Origin: Unio delphinus
Lineage: Eukaryota > Mollusca > Bivalvia > Unionida > Unionidae
NCBI GenBank assembly: GCA_029339505.1
Contig: JAQISU010000169.1
Location: 7,308,001 to 7,372,000, forward strand
Direction of reading: 5' to 3'
Length of the DNA: 64,000 nt
Shown: one piece after another, positions 48,422-59,600 of the stretch
Numbering within the stretch: position 1 is the first letter of the stretch
How the letters are laid out: the number at the start of each line of letters is the position of its first letter
The notes under the pieces: generated by a model
What the model was told of the DNA's origin: nothing
Database searches by the model: none
What the model saw: only the letters and a program-made list of their open reading frames with translations
Made by a program: the position numbers and the translations under genes

Positions 48422-49815
48422 ATGTTTAAATCGATTTCCGATGAAGCCTTTGACATGGACGCGCCCGTACAAAGAAACGATTCTCTGCGCGATTATCAAT
48501 TTTTTTCATATAACGCGATATATCACTAATTGAACTTCGTTTTAATGATGCTTCTAAATATTTCTTACCATGTGAAGCTTACATCGAGGTGGAAGGTCGA
48601 CTAGTACAAAATGTTGCGCTTGATACCCCGTATGATGATCTTCCAACTACCTCAATCGGGTTTGTCAATAATAGTATCATGGCGTTGTTTAGTAGCGCAC
48701 AATATATAATTAACTCTAAAAAGATCGAATCCATCGATAACGACGTTGATATCACAACTACAATATTGGGGTTAGCGAAATATTCTGACGATTATACACG
48801 ATCTGCTGGCCCATCAATGATGTTCGCGAAGGATATAACTGATAACGCTACTAATAATCAATTTACTATAAGACGACCAAAAAAAACATACCGCTGCGGC
48901 GGATGATGTTGGTGCTGAATCTGTTATGATTAATTATAATGATCATTTCAATCTGAGATTTGCAACTCGGAAAGCTATGTCAAACCGAGATGGAGGATTT
49001 TCATGTGTGATTCCATTGTCTCGTATATTTGAGTTTTGCAGAGATGTTAGAAAGGTTATCTTTGGGGCTAGTCACACCGTAGTTCTTATGAGAAAATCAA
49101 ATGACAATGATGCAATCTGGCGTGATAATGGTATCCCCGATGGTAAAGTAATTTTATCCAAGCTTGCATTATGGATGCCAATAATGACCCCGTCGCTCGC
49201 CATAGAACAGCGGTTGTTATCATTTATGGATCAAGGCGGTAAATCATTGATATCATGGTTGGATGGTACAACAGCTACGAGATCAGATTCCGTCACTGGT
49301 ACATTTACATGGCAAGTCGCGTTAACAAAAAATATCTCCGCTCCTAGATATATTTTTGTTGCGTTTCAAAACAAAAACAGAATAGAGGGACTTAATAAGC
49401 AAGAGAGCGCTGTCATATGATATTGGATAAACTGGGAGTCAACGAGGTATCATTGCGAGTAAGCAATCAACAAGAACCCGCCCAAAATATTCTCATAGAC
49501 TATTCCAATAACCAAATAACTCGCGTGTATCATCGTATGTGGTCTTATATGGAACGCCATCAAAATATTGATACCGGGTTACAGATATCACAATTGGATT
49601 TTCAAAAATTGTATCCTATCTATTATTTTTCATTGCAACATCTTGATCTATCTAGGCACTCTGTCGTCGATATAAAATTTCAAGCCCGTGTAGGAGAACA
49701 TCCTCCTGGTGGTTTGTATAGAGAAATCGCTGTTATTCTCAGTGATAAATCAATGACAATTGAAGGTGGTGGTGGAAGAATGAGAGTAGCTGATGCACCG
49801 GTGGAAAACATGTAA
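48422..49815 (+). pseudogene. Candidate major capsid protein (jelly-roll, hexon-like), frameshifted
   Basis: An ATG at 48422 opens the gene. After a frameshift near 48520 a long stretch (48589-48900) follows, with YIEVEGRLV, VNNSIMALF and YSDDYTRSAG motifs. A slip at the A-run near 48880 leads to 48926-49420 (FNLRFATRK, IPLSRIFEF, PRYIFVAFQ). A last slip at 49417 leads to 49417-49815 (MWSYMERHQN, LYPIYYFSL, VVDIKFQARVG). Total about 465 codons. The alternating beta-rich layout and place next to the protease fit the capsid protein of Maverick/adintovirus-like elements. Assigned from general resemblance; a structure prediction of the separate parts would test it. Confidence 0.65.
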
Positions 49816-49845
49816 CAATTAGATCAATCTGCTATTTTAATAACA

Positions 49846-50067
49846 ATGTCGTACAATCAAGTTAAGGTCACGTTGACTCCTGGTCAGTTAAAGAAACTAC
49901 AATCAAAAAACGCTACCACAATCGGAGTAAAAATAACATTGCGACGAGAACAGATTACTAGCGGTGGACCAAATACTTTATCGTTGACGAAAACTCAGCT
50001 TAACCACTTCAACAAGGCTTTAAAGGCGAACACTGGAGTTAACTTGAATTTACTCCCTCCGCGGTAA
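49846..50067 (+). CDS. Small basic Maverick protein (73 aa)
   Basis: Intact frame, ATG to TAA. It starts MSYNQVKVTLTPGQLKKLQ and contains a second related stretch (SLTKTQLNHFNKALKANTG). The two 'LT..QL...' halves look like an internal duplication. Basic and Thr/Lys-rich, with no membrane segment. It sits 30 bases after the capsid gene, in the virion cluster. Similar short proteins accompany Maverick capsid genes; a DNA-condensing or cementing role is possible but not shown. Confidence 0.65.
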   Translation: MSYNQVKVTLTPGQLKKLQSKNATTIGVKITLRREQITSGGPNTLSLTKTQLNHFNKALKANTGVNLNLLPPR

Positions 50068-50081
50068 AAGCGGTGATAAAA

Positions 50082-50709
50082 TGAGGAGGTATATGTCCTT
50101 TCCTCGCCGCGATTTCCGCGTTACTTGCCGCTGCTGCAGTAGTAATTGCTAACCTGCCGCGTTGGGTGCGCTTACCAAACCGCCGCTGGATCAGTTGTAA
50201 AGAAAATTACCGGGGAAGATATAAAAAAGGGAAAAAGTCTACGATTACCAGGCATACGGAGCGGGATTAAGGCTCCAAGGAAGAAATCGTCGATAACTCC
50301 AATGTCAAATTTTGATTTAATCGACGCTGTAAAACAATCCCCGATAGAGACTTTCACAGGTGATTTTATGAAGAATCAGTTACCGACTCGGCCATCAATC
50401 CCAGAAACAGGTATAATTAATCTCGATGATAACACTGGACCTGGAACTCATTGGGTCGCGAACGCGATACACCCCAAGTCAATTGTTTATTTTGACTCGT
50501 ATGGATTAGCGCCGCCTAATGAATTTCTCAAATACGTATCCATGTTAAAGATCCCTATTTGGGTTTCCACGTTACCCACACAAACATTAACCGATCCTAC
50601 GATATGTGGCCGAGAAGTCATTAATGTTCTCGCCGCGATCTCAACATCAACTAAACCTCCTCTTGTCCGCGTACATGAATACACCAGTGATAACTTTTTA
50701 AAGAGATGA
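50082..50709 (+). CDS. Adenain-like cysteine protease
   Basis: The open frame 50146-50709 ends with a C5-type protease. After a basic linker (KAPRKK) and SNFDLIDAV, the catalytic signature appears in order: His in GTHWV (about residue 102), Asp in YFDSYG (about 115), Gln in PTQTLTD and Cys in ICGRE (about 153). All four key residues are present. In adenoviruses and Mavericks this enzyme cuts precursor virion proteins during maturation. An upstream hydrophobic Ala-rich stretch in another frame (50082-50145) probably belonged to a small membrane-associated protein fused to or preceding it. The annotated start is therefore uncertain. Confidence 0.85.
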
Positions 50710-50719
50710 TAAACGTATA

Positions 50720-51813
50720 ATGGTAGACATTTGGGTTAGATCTCTAACGCGTGGAAAAACCACCGATGCGGTTTCACTCGATGTTGTAAAAAAAAACTTA
50801 TCAATGATGTATTATCTTATCTATTACATCTCGTAGATGTATCACCGGATGAGATAGTTGTATTTCAAGACGGCCAGGGTAAATTAAAAGCTAGAAATAC
50901 TTCAATCAAGGATATTTTAATTAAACTTGATAACGCGGTTGAAAACTCTGTTGCGGTATTTGCCGCTCAAGGTAAAATCAAACCTGGAGCTGCTTATTCA
51001 ACCATCGAACACAGACTAACGTCGTTGAACGACGATGTTATAACATCGACGAATACACTAAAAACACTACGCGATGAATATCACGCACATGTAAATGTAT
51101 TTGCCGGGCTACAAACAAGTATTAAAAATATTGAAACTCCATTTTATAATTTCTTTGGAATCCCATCAACGGTTCCGTTAAAACTCACCGATGTGAAAAC
51201 CGCCGTGGATAAACTAACAGCGCTGCGATCCGAGTATGATAATCATATCCTCGGTTATACTAATTTCTACCAAGGATATTTACAAATTACATCCGAATTG
51301 ATAAGTTTTTTTGGAAGTATTTCACTTGGGATCCCATTAAAACTCGCCGATGTAAAAACCGCCATGGATAAATTCGCGCTATTACAATTTGGATATAATC
51401 ATGCAAAACAATTTACAGAGTTTCGTAATAATTTTAGGAAACTCAACGAAATTTTTTTGGAAAACCAACATCGGTTCCTATTAAACTTGCTGATATTAAA
51501 AAATCCATCGATGATATTAAAATTCCTGATTGGGAAATCATCAACATGGTATACGCGATCCAACATGGATCCTTCGCCTGGACTCCACAAACTAACACAC
51601 TAGATATCACCGCGGAAGTCAAAGGAATTTACAGATAGTATCCCCGTTGCAGTTTAATATATCATCGAGGAGTTCCTCCGGGGTAAACAATACGATATCC
51701 GCGATAATAGACAAGGGATCAACTGAACGATTCACGATAAACACCACAGATGACAATCAAGATCGGGTATCCATAACATGGTACGTAGAATTTGTAGCCG
51801 ATTTAAGTAAATA
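50720..51813 (+). pseudogene. Fibre-like protein with three repeats, frameshifted
   Basis: An ATG at 50720 opens MVDIWVRSLTRG. After a slip at the A-run near 50790 the frame continues to 51603, and after another near 51470 it continues to 51813. Three repeats of about 50 residues carry FFG.P..VPLKL.DVKTA.DKL, followed by a helical stretch (about 51150, 51310, 51470). The C-terminal part is beta-rich (ITWYVEFV). Repeated shaft-like units before a globular end suggest a trimeric attachment fibre, by analogy with adenovirus-like virions. No head-domain family was recognised. Confidence 0.5.
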
Positions 51814-51819
51814 ATTTAA

Positions 51820-52386
51820 TTGAAAATAGTGACATCGCAGCAATACCGATATGATCAAGTCAGAGCGTTAGAGACTAAACTCAAATTGTTTACAGATGAA
51901 TATCAAACAAAAATATTAAAAAAATATCAACGAAGGATTACCACCGTTGATGTAATTGCGTACTCGGTTGGAGGTGTTATCGCTGTAACCTGTGTGATAT
52001 TATCTTCGGTGACAATGATCCAATTTTTTTCAATTTGTATACGCGACGACAACCATCGCGGGGGTGATTTCAAAAATAACAACAACAAAAAAATGTGTAG
52101 TCAGCGTAAACTACATGATTACTCAGTTAAATTCCACACCGTGTCAACCGCGTTCTCACAAATATCCGCGATGATATCATCGTCGCTCAACGACACATTA
52201 ATATCCGATGATGAGTTTTCCACGATGATACGAGTTTATGATTCCGTGATCTTAAAATTAGAAAAACAACAAGATAATAACGATCACAATGACAACGTCA
52301 TCACCGCAATAACTACTTCAGTGGATCGTCGAGAACACAACTCCGCCGAAAACAACAATGATATCGACGGTAACTACAAACCCTGA
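51820..52386 (+). CDS. Maverick membrane protein with C-terminal helical domain
   Basis: An open frame of 188 codons; the frame opens at a TTG (51820). A charged N-terminus (YDQVRALETKLKLF, ILKKYQRRIT) precedes one strong membrane segment (VIAYSVGGVIAVTCVILSSV, about residues 45-68). An Asn-rich linker follows, then a helical domain with DTLISDDEFSTMI, which resembles an EF-hand-like acidic loop. Its end overlaps the next gene by 29 bases in another frame. Proteins of this layout recur in invertebrate Mavericks; their function is not known to me. Confidence 0.6.
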   Translation: MKIVTSQQYRYDQVRALETKLKLFTDEYQTKILKKYQRRITTVDVIAYSVGGVIAVTCVILSSVTMIQFFSICIRDDNHRGGDFKNNNNKKMCSQRKLHDYSVKFHTVSTAFSQISAMISSSLNDTLISDDEFSTMIRVYDSVILKLEKQQDNNDHNDNVITAITTSVDRREHNSAENNNDIDGNYKP

Positions 52387-53682
52387 ATTCAGTATTAAAT
52401 TTCCAACTCCGATTCCAGCAAAGGAAATTGCGTTAACTCAATTTCGAGTATATTATAGTTGGCCCAATATCGATGATTCATTTGATGGTAAATCACGCAA
52501 TAACACATTTGTGTTCGCGTATAAAGATTCCCCCGATGGTACTCTCAATTGGTAAACAATACATCTCCCCAAGGGAGCTTATGACATCGAAGATATCAAG
52601 GAAATTAAACGCAGGATAAAATCTATCACTGAAAGAGAATCTTCCATCGAGATAACCGTTCATGAAGCATCGTTGTCAACTTTCATCGAGATAAACTCTC
52701 CCGGGTACCGTGTAGATATATATAACTCGTCAATTATAACTATGTTAAGCTGACCTGAAAATCCACCGCCGGAGAAACCGCGTCCACGGGAACCTAGCAG
52801 AGAGGATTATATCACAGAAACCCGATCATATCATGATATCGACGTTGAAGATATATATTTCCCTTACACATTTTTTAACAGACCCTGTTATGTATATCAC
52901 AGATTATTTTCTCTTCGGGGGAGGGGGAAGGAGTGAAATTTGAGAACGGTTATTTCAATGCCGATAGATTATATCCCAAAATATTTTGATGCTGTTAACA
53001 ACGGATATAAAAAATATTTAAATAAATTACGACAAAGTTTTCAAGAGCATCTATTGGATTTATGGTCAAAGACCTCAATTATCAAATACTTAGAAATTTT
53101 AAATCAGCCTGCATTTGATATGGAATTATTTAACACACGAGTTATTCAAACTATATTAGATTTCCCCGTTGAGGAACATAAAAGAGAATTTGCAAATAAT
53201 GTTAATATACACGTAGAAGATATCTCAACGTATAAATTTCAAGGATATAATGTACCCGAGTTAAAAAAAAATCACTCAGTGATGTCAAAGATGAATATTT
53301 TCCTAAAATACCACATGAGAAAATTTATCACCGCTGACTATTCTCCGATACAACGCCCCAGACGCCACCGGTCGATATATATACCCGAGCACCGTTGATA
53401 TAACATCGGTGATCGCGATAAATCTTGTATGTGATATCGTCGTGGGGACTTACAGCGCGGATACAACATCAAATCAAGCGACGCAAGGATATATCCTATA
53501 TACGTTTTCCCCTCGAGTATCTCCGGGAAGTTTAATCGTACAAAACCCAATTAACCCGGTGTATTTGAAATGCAGTAACCGTTGGATATAAAAAAAAAAT
53601 AAACTTTAAACTCGTTGATCAGAGTTTTAACTTAATCGATTTATCAAATGAACAATTACAAATTACCCTCGATGTACGATAA
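52358..53682 (+). pseudogene. Candidate penton/minor capsid protein, split by foreign sequence
   Basis: The N-terminal half (52358 to about 52752) reads FSIKFPTPI, IALTQFRVYYS, a frameshift in TLNW, then IHLPKGAYDI, and VDIYNSSIITML. The C-terminal half resumes near 53390: SVIAINLVCDIVVGTYS, YTFSPRVSPG, NPINPVYLK, and after an A-run slip ends LQITLDVR at 53682. This beta-rich protein resembles the single jelly-roll penton-like proteins of Mavericks. The roughly 640 bases between the halves do not fit it and hold a separate open frame (52940-53398). Confidence 0.55.
52940..53398 (+). CDS. Orphan open frame inside the penton-like gene
   Basis: 152 codons, starting at a non-ATG position or at an internal ATG (52958, MPIDYIPKYF). 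The product looks helical and charged (YKKYLNKLRQSFQEHLLDL, KREFANNVNIHVED). Immediately upstream (52745-52930) is a Pro/Glu/Arg-rich broken stretch (PENPPPEKPRP). It separates two halves of the penton-like gene. I do not recognise it. It may be a captured gene, part of an unusually long loop in the host protein, or the product of a rearrangement. Confidence 0.4.
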   Translation: MRTVISMPIDYIPKYFDAVNNGYKKYLNKLRQSFQEHLLDLWSKTSIIKYLEILNQPAFDMELFNTRVIQTILDFPVEEHKREFANNVNIHVEDISTYKFQGYNVPELKKNHSVMSKMNIFLKYHMRKFITADYSPIQRPRRHRSIYIPEHR

Positions 53683-54230
53683 TAAGATTTTCACCGTAGA
53701 TTTCCGTGTTAGATTTTTTCATCGCGAAAATCCCACCGGGGTCAAGAATTGAAAATTACAACGCTGTTATCAATAATGTATCAACACGCGCGAGTATTTA
53801 TCTACCATTGAGAACTCAACTCCGCGATTAGGAAATCATTCGCGGGGACAATCACAGGAAATTTTGAACTCGTCGTAGATGAAATCGGCAATGAAGATTT
53901 TCTGCTGACGGAACACTAACAACAACAACTACAACGTCGCCACGTTACAGTAATTTCATGTAGCCGCGACCAGATAATAAACTATGCTCACTCCTGTGTT
54001 TCTGTTGATCGCCTCAGGGAAATTTTATCAATGGGGGATCAATGATATCATCGGGAGTATCAAAGAAAAACTCTTGAAAAAATATTTTAAAAAGCCCAGC
54101 AAATTTAAAGGGTGATCTATGATTACTGACCATCATTATTACCATCATTTTTGTATTGCTGTGATTTCCGTTGTAATTACTTTGTTTTTAATTTCCGTCA
54201 TGGTTTTTTTTTTGTAAAAAAAAATCTTTG

Positions 54231-54231
<1 letters not shown>
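53683..54231 (+). other. Degenerate Maverick sequence, small broken frames
   Basis: A short frame at about 54000-54117 (FLLIASGKFYQWGINDIIG, then a Lys-rich end) is a possible small membrane-associated protein. The rest is stop-rich. No defined gene. Confidence 0.4.

Positions 54232-54312
<81 letters not shown>
54232..54312. repeat. (AT)n microsatellite in the inner Maverick
   Basis: About 80 bases of pure AT directly before the ATG of the coiled-coil frame. Confidence 0.98.
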
Positions 54313-54316
<4 letters not shown>

Positions 54317-54730
54317 AGCCCAACCTATCTTACTACCGACGACGGAAAAAAAGTAATAGCGTTATATGGTGTGAAAGGACCAGTCGAAGTTGCCAACAAA
54401 TAGGGTTATCAAGGTTGTATAAAATATGGTCCAAGGAACCAATTTCCGCTGTAACACAAGGTAACGCCGAACAATTCAAACAAGCAAAACAACAATACAA
54501 CGAGAGTAAACGAAAACTCCGAGAACATATCGCCGAGCTATAAAAAAAAAGATCACCACGTTAACTGAGACGCGTGATCAATTTCGGGTCACAGCGGAGA
54601 AATCCGAGATGGAATATCAACAAGAAATTTCCATGTTGAGAAAATCCAACGATGAACTAATATCACAACTTCAAACTGGAAACAACGATTTAAAAATCCA
54701 ACTCGAGGAGTCCAAAAAAGTTCAATAAAA
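54311..54730 (+). pseudogene. Coiled-coil protein, broken
   Basis: An ATG at 54311 opens about 28 codons (TDDGKKVIALYGVKGP) up to a stop. In shifted frames a long heptad-like, Gln/Glu/Lys-rich stretch follows to about 54728 (QFKQAKQQYNESKRK, ITTLTETRDQFR, ISMLRKSNDELIS, NNDLKIQLEESKK). It is an obvious coiled coil of unknown function in the Maverick, perhaps structural. Confidence 0.5.
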
Positions 54731-54884
54731 AAAGTAATTGATAAACGCACCCGATTTAACATCTACAACAACCAACTAATGTCAGAGTTAAAATGTTATA
54801 CTCGGAGATCGAATAAACATCAAGAATTGAAACAACCTAATCTGTTCGAGGTTCCGAAAACACCTCTTCGTGTTTGATTGAAAT

Positions 54885-55226
54885 TCAAAGATGAAATCCT
54901 TCGGATTTTGGATCCAAATATTTATTTTCGAATTTTCTCGCGTTGGAATCTATAAGAGCTTCTTCGTTGAATATACCTCCGACGTGTTTAAGAATTTTTG
55001 CTATGATCGCAAATACCGCAATGAAATTTTCTTCCGTGGATGTATTTTTATATATGATTCGATTTCGTTCTCTGGAGATTATTTTCATTACCCGGTATTC
55101 TGATTTATATGTTGGAAAATTTAATCGCCGTGTAGAGATAATTTTCTTATATTCGGCGTCGACATAATTGCTGGTAAATATTATACTGTCGTGGAGATGT
55201 TGTACACGATCGAGTTCGGTTTTCAA
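54885..55226 (-). CDS. Maverick hypothetical protein (minus strand)
   Basis: An open frame of 113 codons, extendable upstream to about 55241 (NDENIAELK). Helical and charged (RVQHLHDSII, MKIISRERNRIIYKN, IIAKILKHVGGIFNEEAL). No motif recognised. The stop is followed at once by the end of the coiled-coil gene on the other strand. It is the first of four minus-strand frames between the virion genes and the polymerase. Confidence 0.5.
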   Translation of the reverse strand: MKTELDRVQHLHDSIIFTSNYVDAEYKKIISTRRLNFPTYKSEYRVMKIISRERNRIIYKNTSTEENFIAVFAIIAKILKHVGGIFNEEALIDSNARKFENKYLDPKSEGFHL

Positions 55227-55266
55227 TTCGGCGATATTTTCATCGTTGATTTTTAAACAGGATTAT

Positions 55267-55755
55267 ATAAATATATTATTCCTTTAAATATTTATTCGTG
55301 AAATTTCTTACAGCGGATTTTACTACCTCGGTAGCAGGTTTTATTGTGTTGTTAACCTTGTTGAGTATTTTACACCACGGGATGATTTTCTGAATTTTAT
55401 AATCTTTTGCGATTACAAGATAACATTGCATTGATAATGTTTTAAATATTTCCCATTTGGTGATAAATACCCCATTTTCATATTGTTGTTGTTGTTGTTG
55501 TTGGTATATATTGAGATAATCCCATTTAACAAAATAATATTCTGGTAATTGTTGTTGTCGGTATCACTGTATTCAATATCCTTGTATAATTTTTCGATGA
55601 CCCCAGAAAGTTTTTCAATTTCATTTTGATATATTTTGACCCCGTTGTATATTTTTGCTAGTTTGCTCGGGGTTATTATTTTTTTTATCGTTATTCGCGT
55701 GAATAATTTCGAGTTGTTAGGCGACCGCTGATATAATTTCTTCGTTCATATATAA
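55267..55755 (-). pseudogene. Maverick hypothetical protein with poly-Gln, broken
   Basis: Read leftward from an ATG near 55755 with stops and frameshifts: MNEEIISAV, then a stretch ending NIYQQQQQQQYENG, VFITKWEIFKTL, and a basic C-terminus (VKSAVRNFTNKYLKE). The seven-Gln tract comes from a (TTG)n run at 55485-55503. Function unknown. Confidence 0.4.
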
Positions 55756-55807
55756 TATACGAAAATATTTTTTTTGTCTAAATTATAATTTTTGAATATT
55801 AAAAAAA

Positions 55808-56325
55808 TCACGAAAATGTGAATGATACTCTACAGTTAAATCTTTTCGAGTATACTGTCAGATGTATACCAGATGTGGCGTAGAATACAGTTCCAGAGTT
55901 AATATCGAAATATTTGGCAGCAGAGGATCTTGACGGAAATTCAATAATTGTGTTGTTGATGAAAGCGGTTACAGGTCTTGGTTTACGAGTTATACTTTTT
56001 TGAGGATTCACATTAAGACAATTTTCATTCGGAGTACCAGCTCTTAAATTTTCTATGCGGTTATCAAGTTTATTCGATTATTGTGATCAATGCCGAGTCC
56101 GTTACCGATTGACTCATAAAAACATTCGAAGGCAAATCTATGAGTGTAATAATTTTTTCTTTTTTTTCATATACTTAAACTAACCATCATAAAACCCATC
56201 TTACTAATTTGACCGAGTGGTATTTTTCGTTTACGATGTCGGACGATTCCATTTCGTGACCCCTCATAGTTAAAGTAGATTGGATGCGAGACGAATTCGT
56301 TGTGGCTTATATTCGTAAATAGAAT
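55808..56325 (-). pseudogene. HNH homing-endonuclease-like gene, broken
   Basis: Frame pieces read, in order on the minus strand, HRFAFECFYESIGNGLGIDH, a DNRIENLRAGTPNENCLN block, then a C-terminal module open at 56011-55808 (VTAFINNTIIEFPSRSSAAKYF). The first two match the His-(~20)-Asp-His...Asn core of HNH_3 endonucleases, and the last resembles a NUMOD-type DNA-binding module. Such enzymes are common in phages and large DNA viruses and spread by cutting alleles that lack them. The reading frame is interrupted at least twice, so it is inactive. Confidence 0.65.
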
Positions 56326-56616
56326 TTATTTGTCTAAATTATGAATTCTATTAACGTAGTCATGAGGAGTTCGCACAATCATAATTTTGGGGTTATGTGG
56401 AGTAACTCTGTCATAATTTCGTTTAAGTTCCCTATAGTTTTTACCTCCGCAACTAGTGCATATTTCTGTTTTTCTTCGTAATCCTACATCGCAACTGATA
56501 CTGGGTGCTAAGCTTCCTCGTCATATATTCTGCATATGAATTCCACGAAACTCCCTTCGGGATAATTTACCACAACAAGCAGTTGCCCCAATTGGTAGCC
56601 AATTACAATTATTCAT
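56326..56616 (-). pseudogene. Zinc-ribbon protein, one in-frame stop
   Basis: An ATG at 56616 opens NNCNWLPIGATACCGK, with further CxxC-type pairs downstream (SISCDVG, ICTSCGG), up to TAA at 56326. A TGA lies after about 33 codons. The Cys spacing suggests two zinc-binding knuckles. Small zinc-ribbon proteins are common accessory genes in Mavericks; a DNA- or RNA-binding role is plausible but unproven. It is divergent from the polymerase gene, whose start lies 49 bases away at 56665. Confidence 0.5.
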
Positions 56617-56664
56617 TATATAATTAAATATTTTATTTAAATATTTGTTTTAAGTATAATAATT

Positions 56665-59600
56665 ATGGGAATTTCCGAAATAATAGAATATCCCCGTCGA
56701 AGGATTTTTTACTTTGATCGGAGAATAAAAACTCCATTGAAGATGTCAAAGATTATAAATAGCATCAACCATGCAAAATACGAATTTCTCAAAGAAGGAG
56801 CAGCTTTTGTTTGGTCGACGTATCGAACATCACAATTCGATTATACAATGACGGTAAATATTATCCCGGATAAAATTTGAATCGGTTGGATATTTCATTC
56901 AGGTAAAATTCAGTAAAATTTATAATAAAGATTGGAAGGTATATAATCATCGTTAGTGTGTACTAGATTCAACAAGGAAGCCTATAATTATAACCGATAA
57001 AACTAAACCGGTAACAGCATTAACTTACGGGATTTTTCCCGGATGAAAATTTCAACGAGATTAAATTGTGTTGCTGAACAAGTTTTAGAACACTTCAATA
57101 ATACTCGACGAGGAAACGGATTAACCGAGTTAAGAAAATAAAAAATAACCAAGTGGGAAGAATCGGTTAAAAACACAGGAGCGTCAATACAAGATGTTAT
57201 CAAGTTGGAGAAGAAATTAAAATTCCCGATTACAGTAAAAACTATCACCGGGGAGGTTTTATATGAATCAAATTATAAATCAAGAGGTGATCCGATTAAA
57301 ATCATCGACCATAATTCTCATGCGTGGAGTAGTTCTGTACGAGTATTTCCCTCGTCGAGAACAGTAAAATACTACTCCGATGATATCCGTTGTTTTCACG
57401 TGATGTCACAAAACGTGTGTACTTCCATATCCGCCATTTTGAGTCCCTATCCCACATAACCGGCACGTTTCATTTTGTGAGTAAGAATATAAGAATACAT
57501 CACATTCTGTTGTGCATGTCAACCTCGCGAGATCGAATCGCGTGACTCTATTTACGTGTTTCTTCAAATAAAATATTTATATTTCAACCATATTTGTTAA
57601 TCTTAACTAAACAAATAGATCGATCAATAAACAAACGCATAAACAAATGGATATACAACCAAGTAGAAACATTTAATGATTTTCGATTTTCACGGGCTTA
57701 AATCAAGCATTTCATTATCGTTAAAGTTTAAAAGCCAATTGTTTATATACAATTTCATATTTCTAAAAGCATTTGAGGAAAACATCGTTTTTGACATTCG
57801 AAACAACGTCATGTTCCGTCAGACACGTGTTTCGTTTGAATACACTAAAGATGAAACTTCTTTGACCGGTTATCGCTTTCATCTAGTATAAGCCTACATC
57901 CACCATCCCCTCCACAAATACAATATTTGAATATACTAATTAAAATGGTTTCTCAAATATTCTATGGCACAAACACATGTTGTTGCGAAAAATATTTGTA
58001 TATAAAAGTTCTAGCATAAAATACATGCTATGAAACTTTAATTCGTGACTGATATTGTATCCAGAAAATCATGATCTGGAAATACTCTTTCAAGATGACA
58101 AGCTTAGGGATATGATACGAATGACTTTTTAAAAATGTCAATATTGTCTGTTTGTAAACAACAACAAAAAGTGCATTTCTTAGATATCAATAATATACAC
58201 GATTACGGTTCTACTTTACTATTCTGTCTTTCGATATAAGCAAGGGAACTTCCAGTTTTATTTTTTTTATATAGTGCACATAACTTCAGGTATAATCTAT
58301 GTATTGTGTCGCAGAAGTAAATATCCTAATCGATAGTTAAATCAGATTATTATTCTTGATGACTAATGTTGACAACGGTTTGTTAGGGGCTCAAAATGGC
58401 GGCAGAAGGTGCGTGCGCGTTGAATTGTGGGTATTTGCGTACTTAATCGTGACGTCTGTAAAAACAACCCATAATCGATTGTATCTACGAGATAAATAAA
58501 AACCGATCCTGTATCAGTATGGTTATTTAAAAGCGATGAAGAAGATGGATACGACCAATTTGTTAGAACAAATTGAGATTTATATCGAACAGAAACCTTT
58601 CAAAACGAGATGAATAACCTCGCGAAGAAGTATACAGATAACATCGACGAAATTACCCGAAATTGTTTTACTGTACCATCGGTCGCAGCACATTTTGCCA
58701 GAGAGAAAAACCCATGGAAACCAACCAGATATGAATTTCTCGATGATGTACAAGCTAGCTGTGTAGAACATGGCCATGTGGAATACAAAATACGATCTAC
58801 AAAATATAATATCCGTTGACATGGCAACGTGTTACCCCGAAAGTTTTCTCGGGTGTGGTGAATGCAATGAATACTTTAAACGATTTGGGCAACACATGAA
58901 ATGACCAGAGTGGCGATTAATGGAGTTTTACCCAATTTTGACCTGACAGGATATGCCAGGGTGACATCATTTAAATTCTGCGATGGTCTTCATCCGATAT
59001 TTTATCTTTGGATGGGAAAATATTTTTTTAGCGAAAAAAATGGGCTCCGATAGCACTATTGCGATTCATGTTAGATAAAAAAAATACTGATATCATTAAC
59101 TGTTTCCACCGTGATCATATCATATCGGGCGCAGACCGATGTTTGGCTACCAAGTCCAGAAAAATGCGATGACTGGGATATGAGTATATAACTAGAGCGC
59201 GAGGCAAAGGATCTAGGAAGAAAAATAATTGGAAAATTTACTTATGGTGGATCATCCGACCATAAACGGCGTTGCACCCGATTGGTATTCGATGATGCTG
59301 AATTGGATTTTATAATCGCAGATACAACAGCAAATGAGATATTCACCTCGAGAAGAACAGCTTATTTATTCAACAAGAAAAAAATAGGAACCATCGTTAA
59401 ATATCATGATGGAGAATCACTGCAGTATACTCATTTAAGATCTTCAATGCTCGGTTATACAACGATACATTTGTTTTCGGTGATAAACAGATTCTCTGAC
59501 ATCGCGGTTAGAGTCGCCACCGGCTCATTCTATTTCGATAGAAAATACCGAAAATCCGTCGAGGAGTTTACTACGTATGAGAGCACATTGGGGAACATGG

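Noticed and set aside
58580..58827. Minus-strand frames
   Set aside because: Antisense to the conserved polymerase block that precedes motif A.
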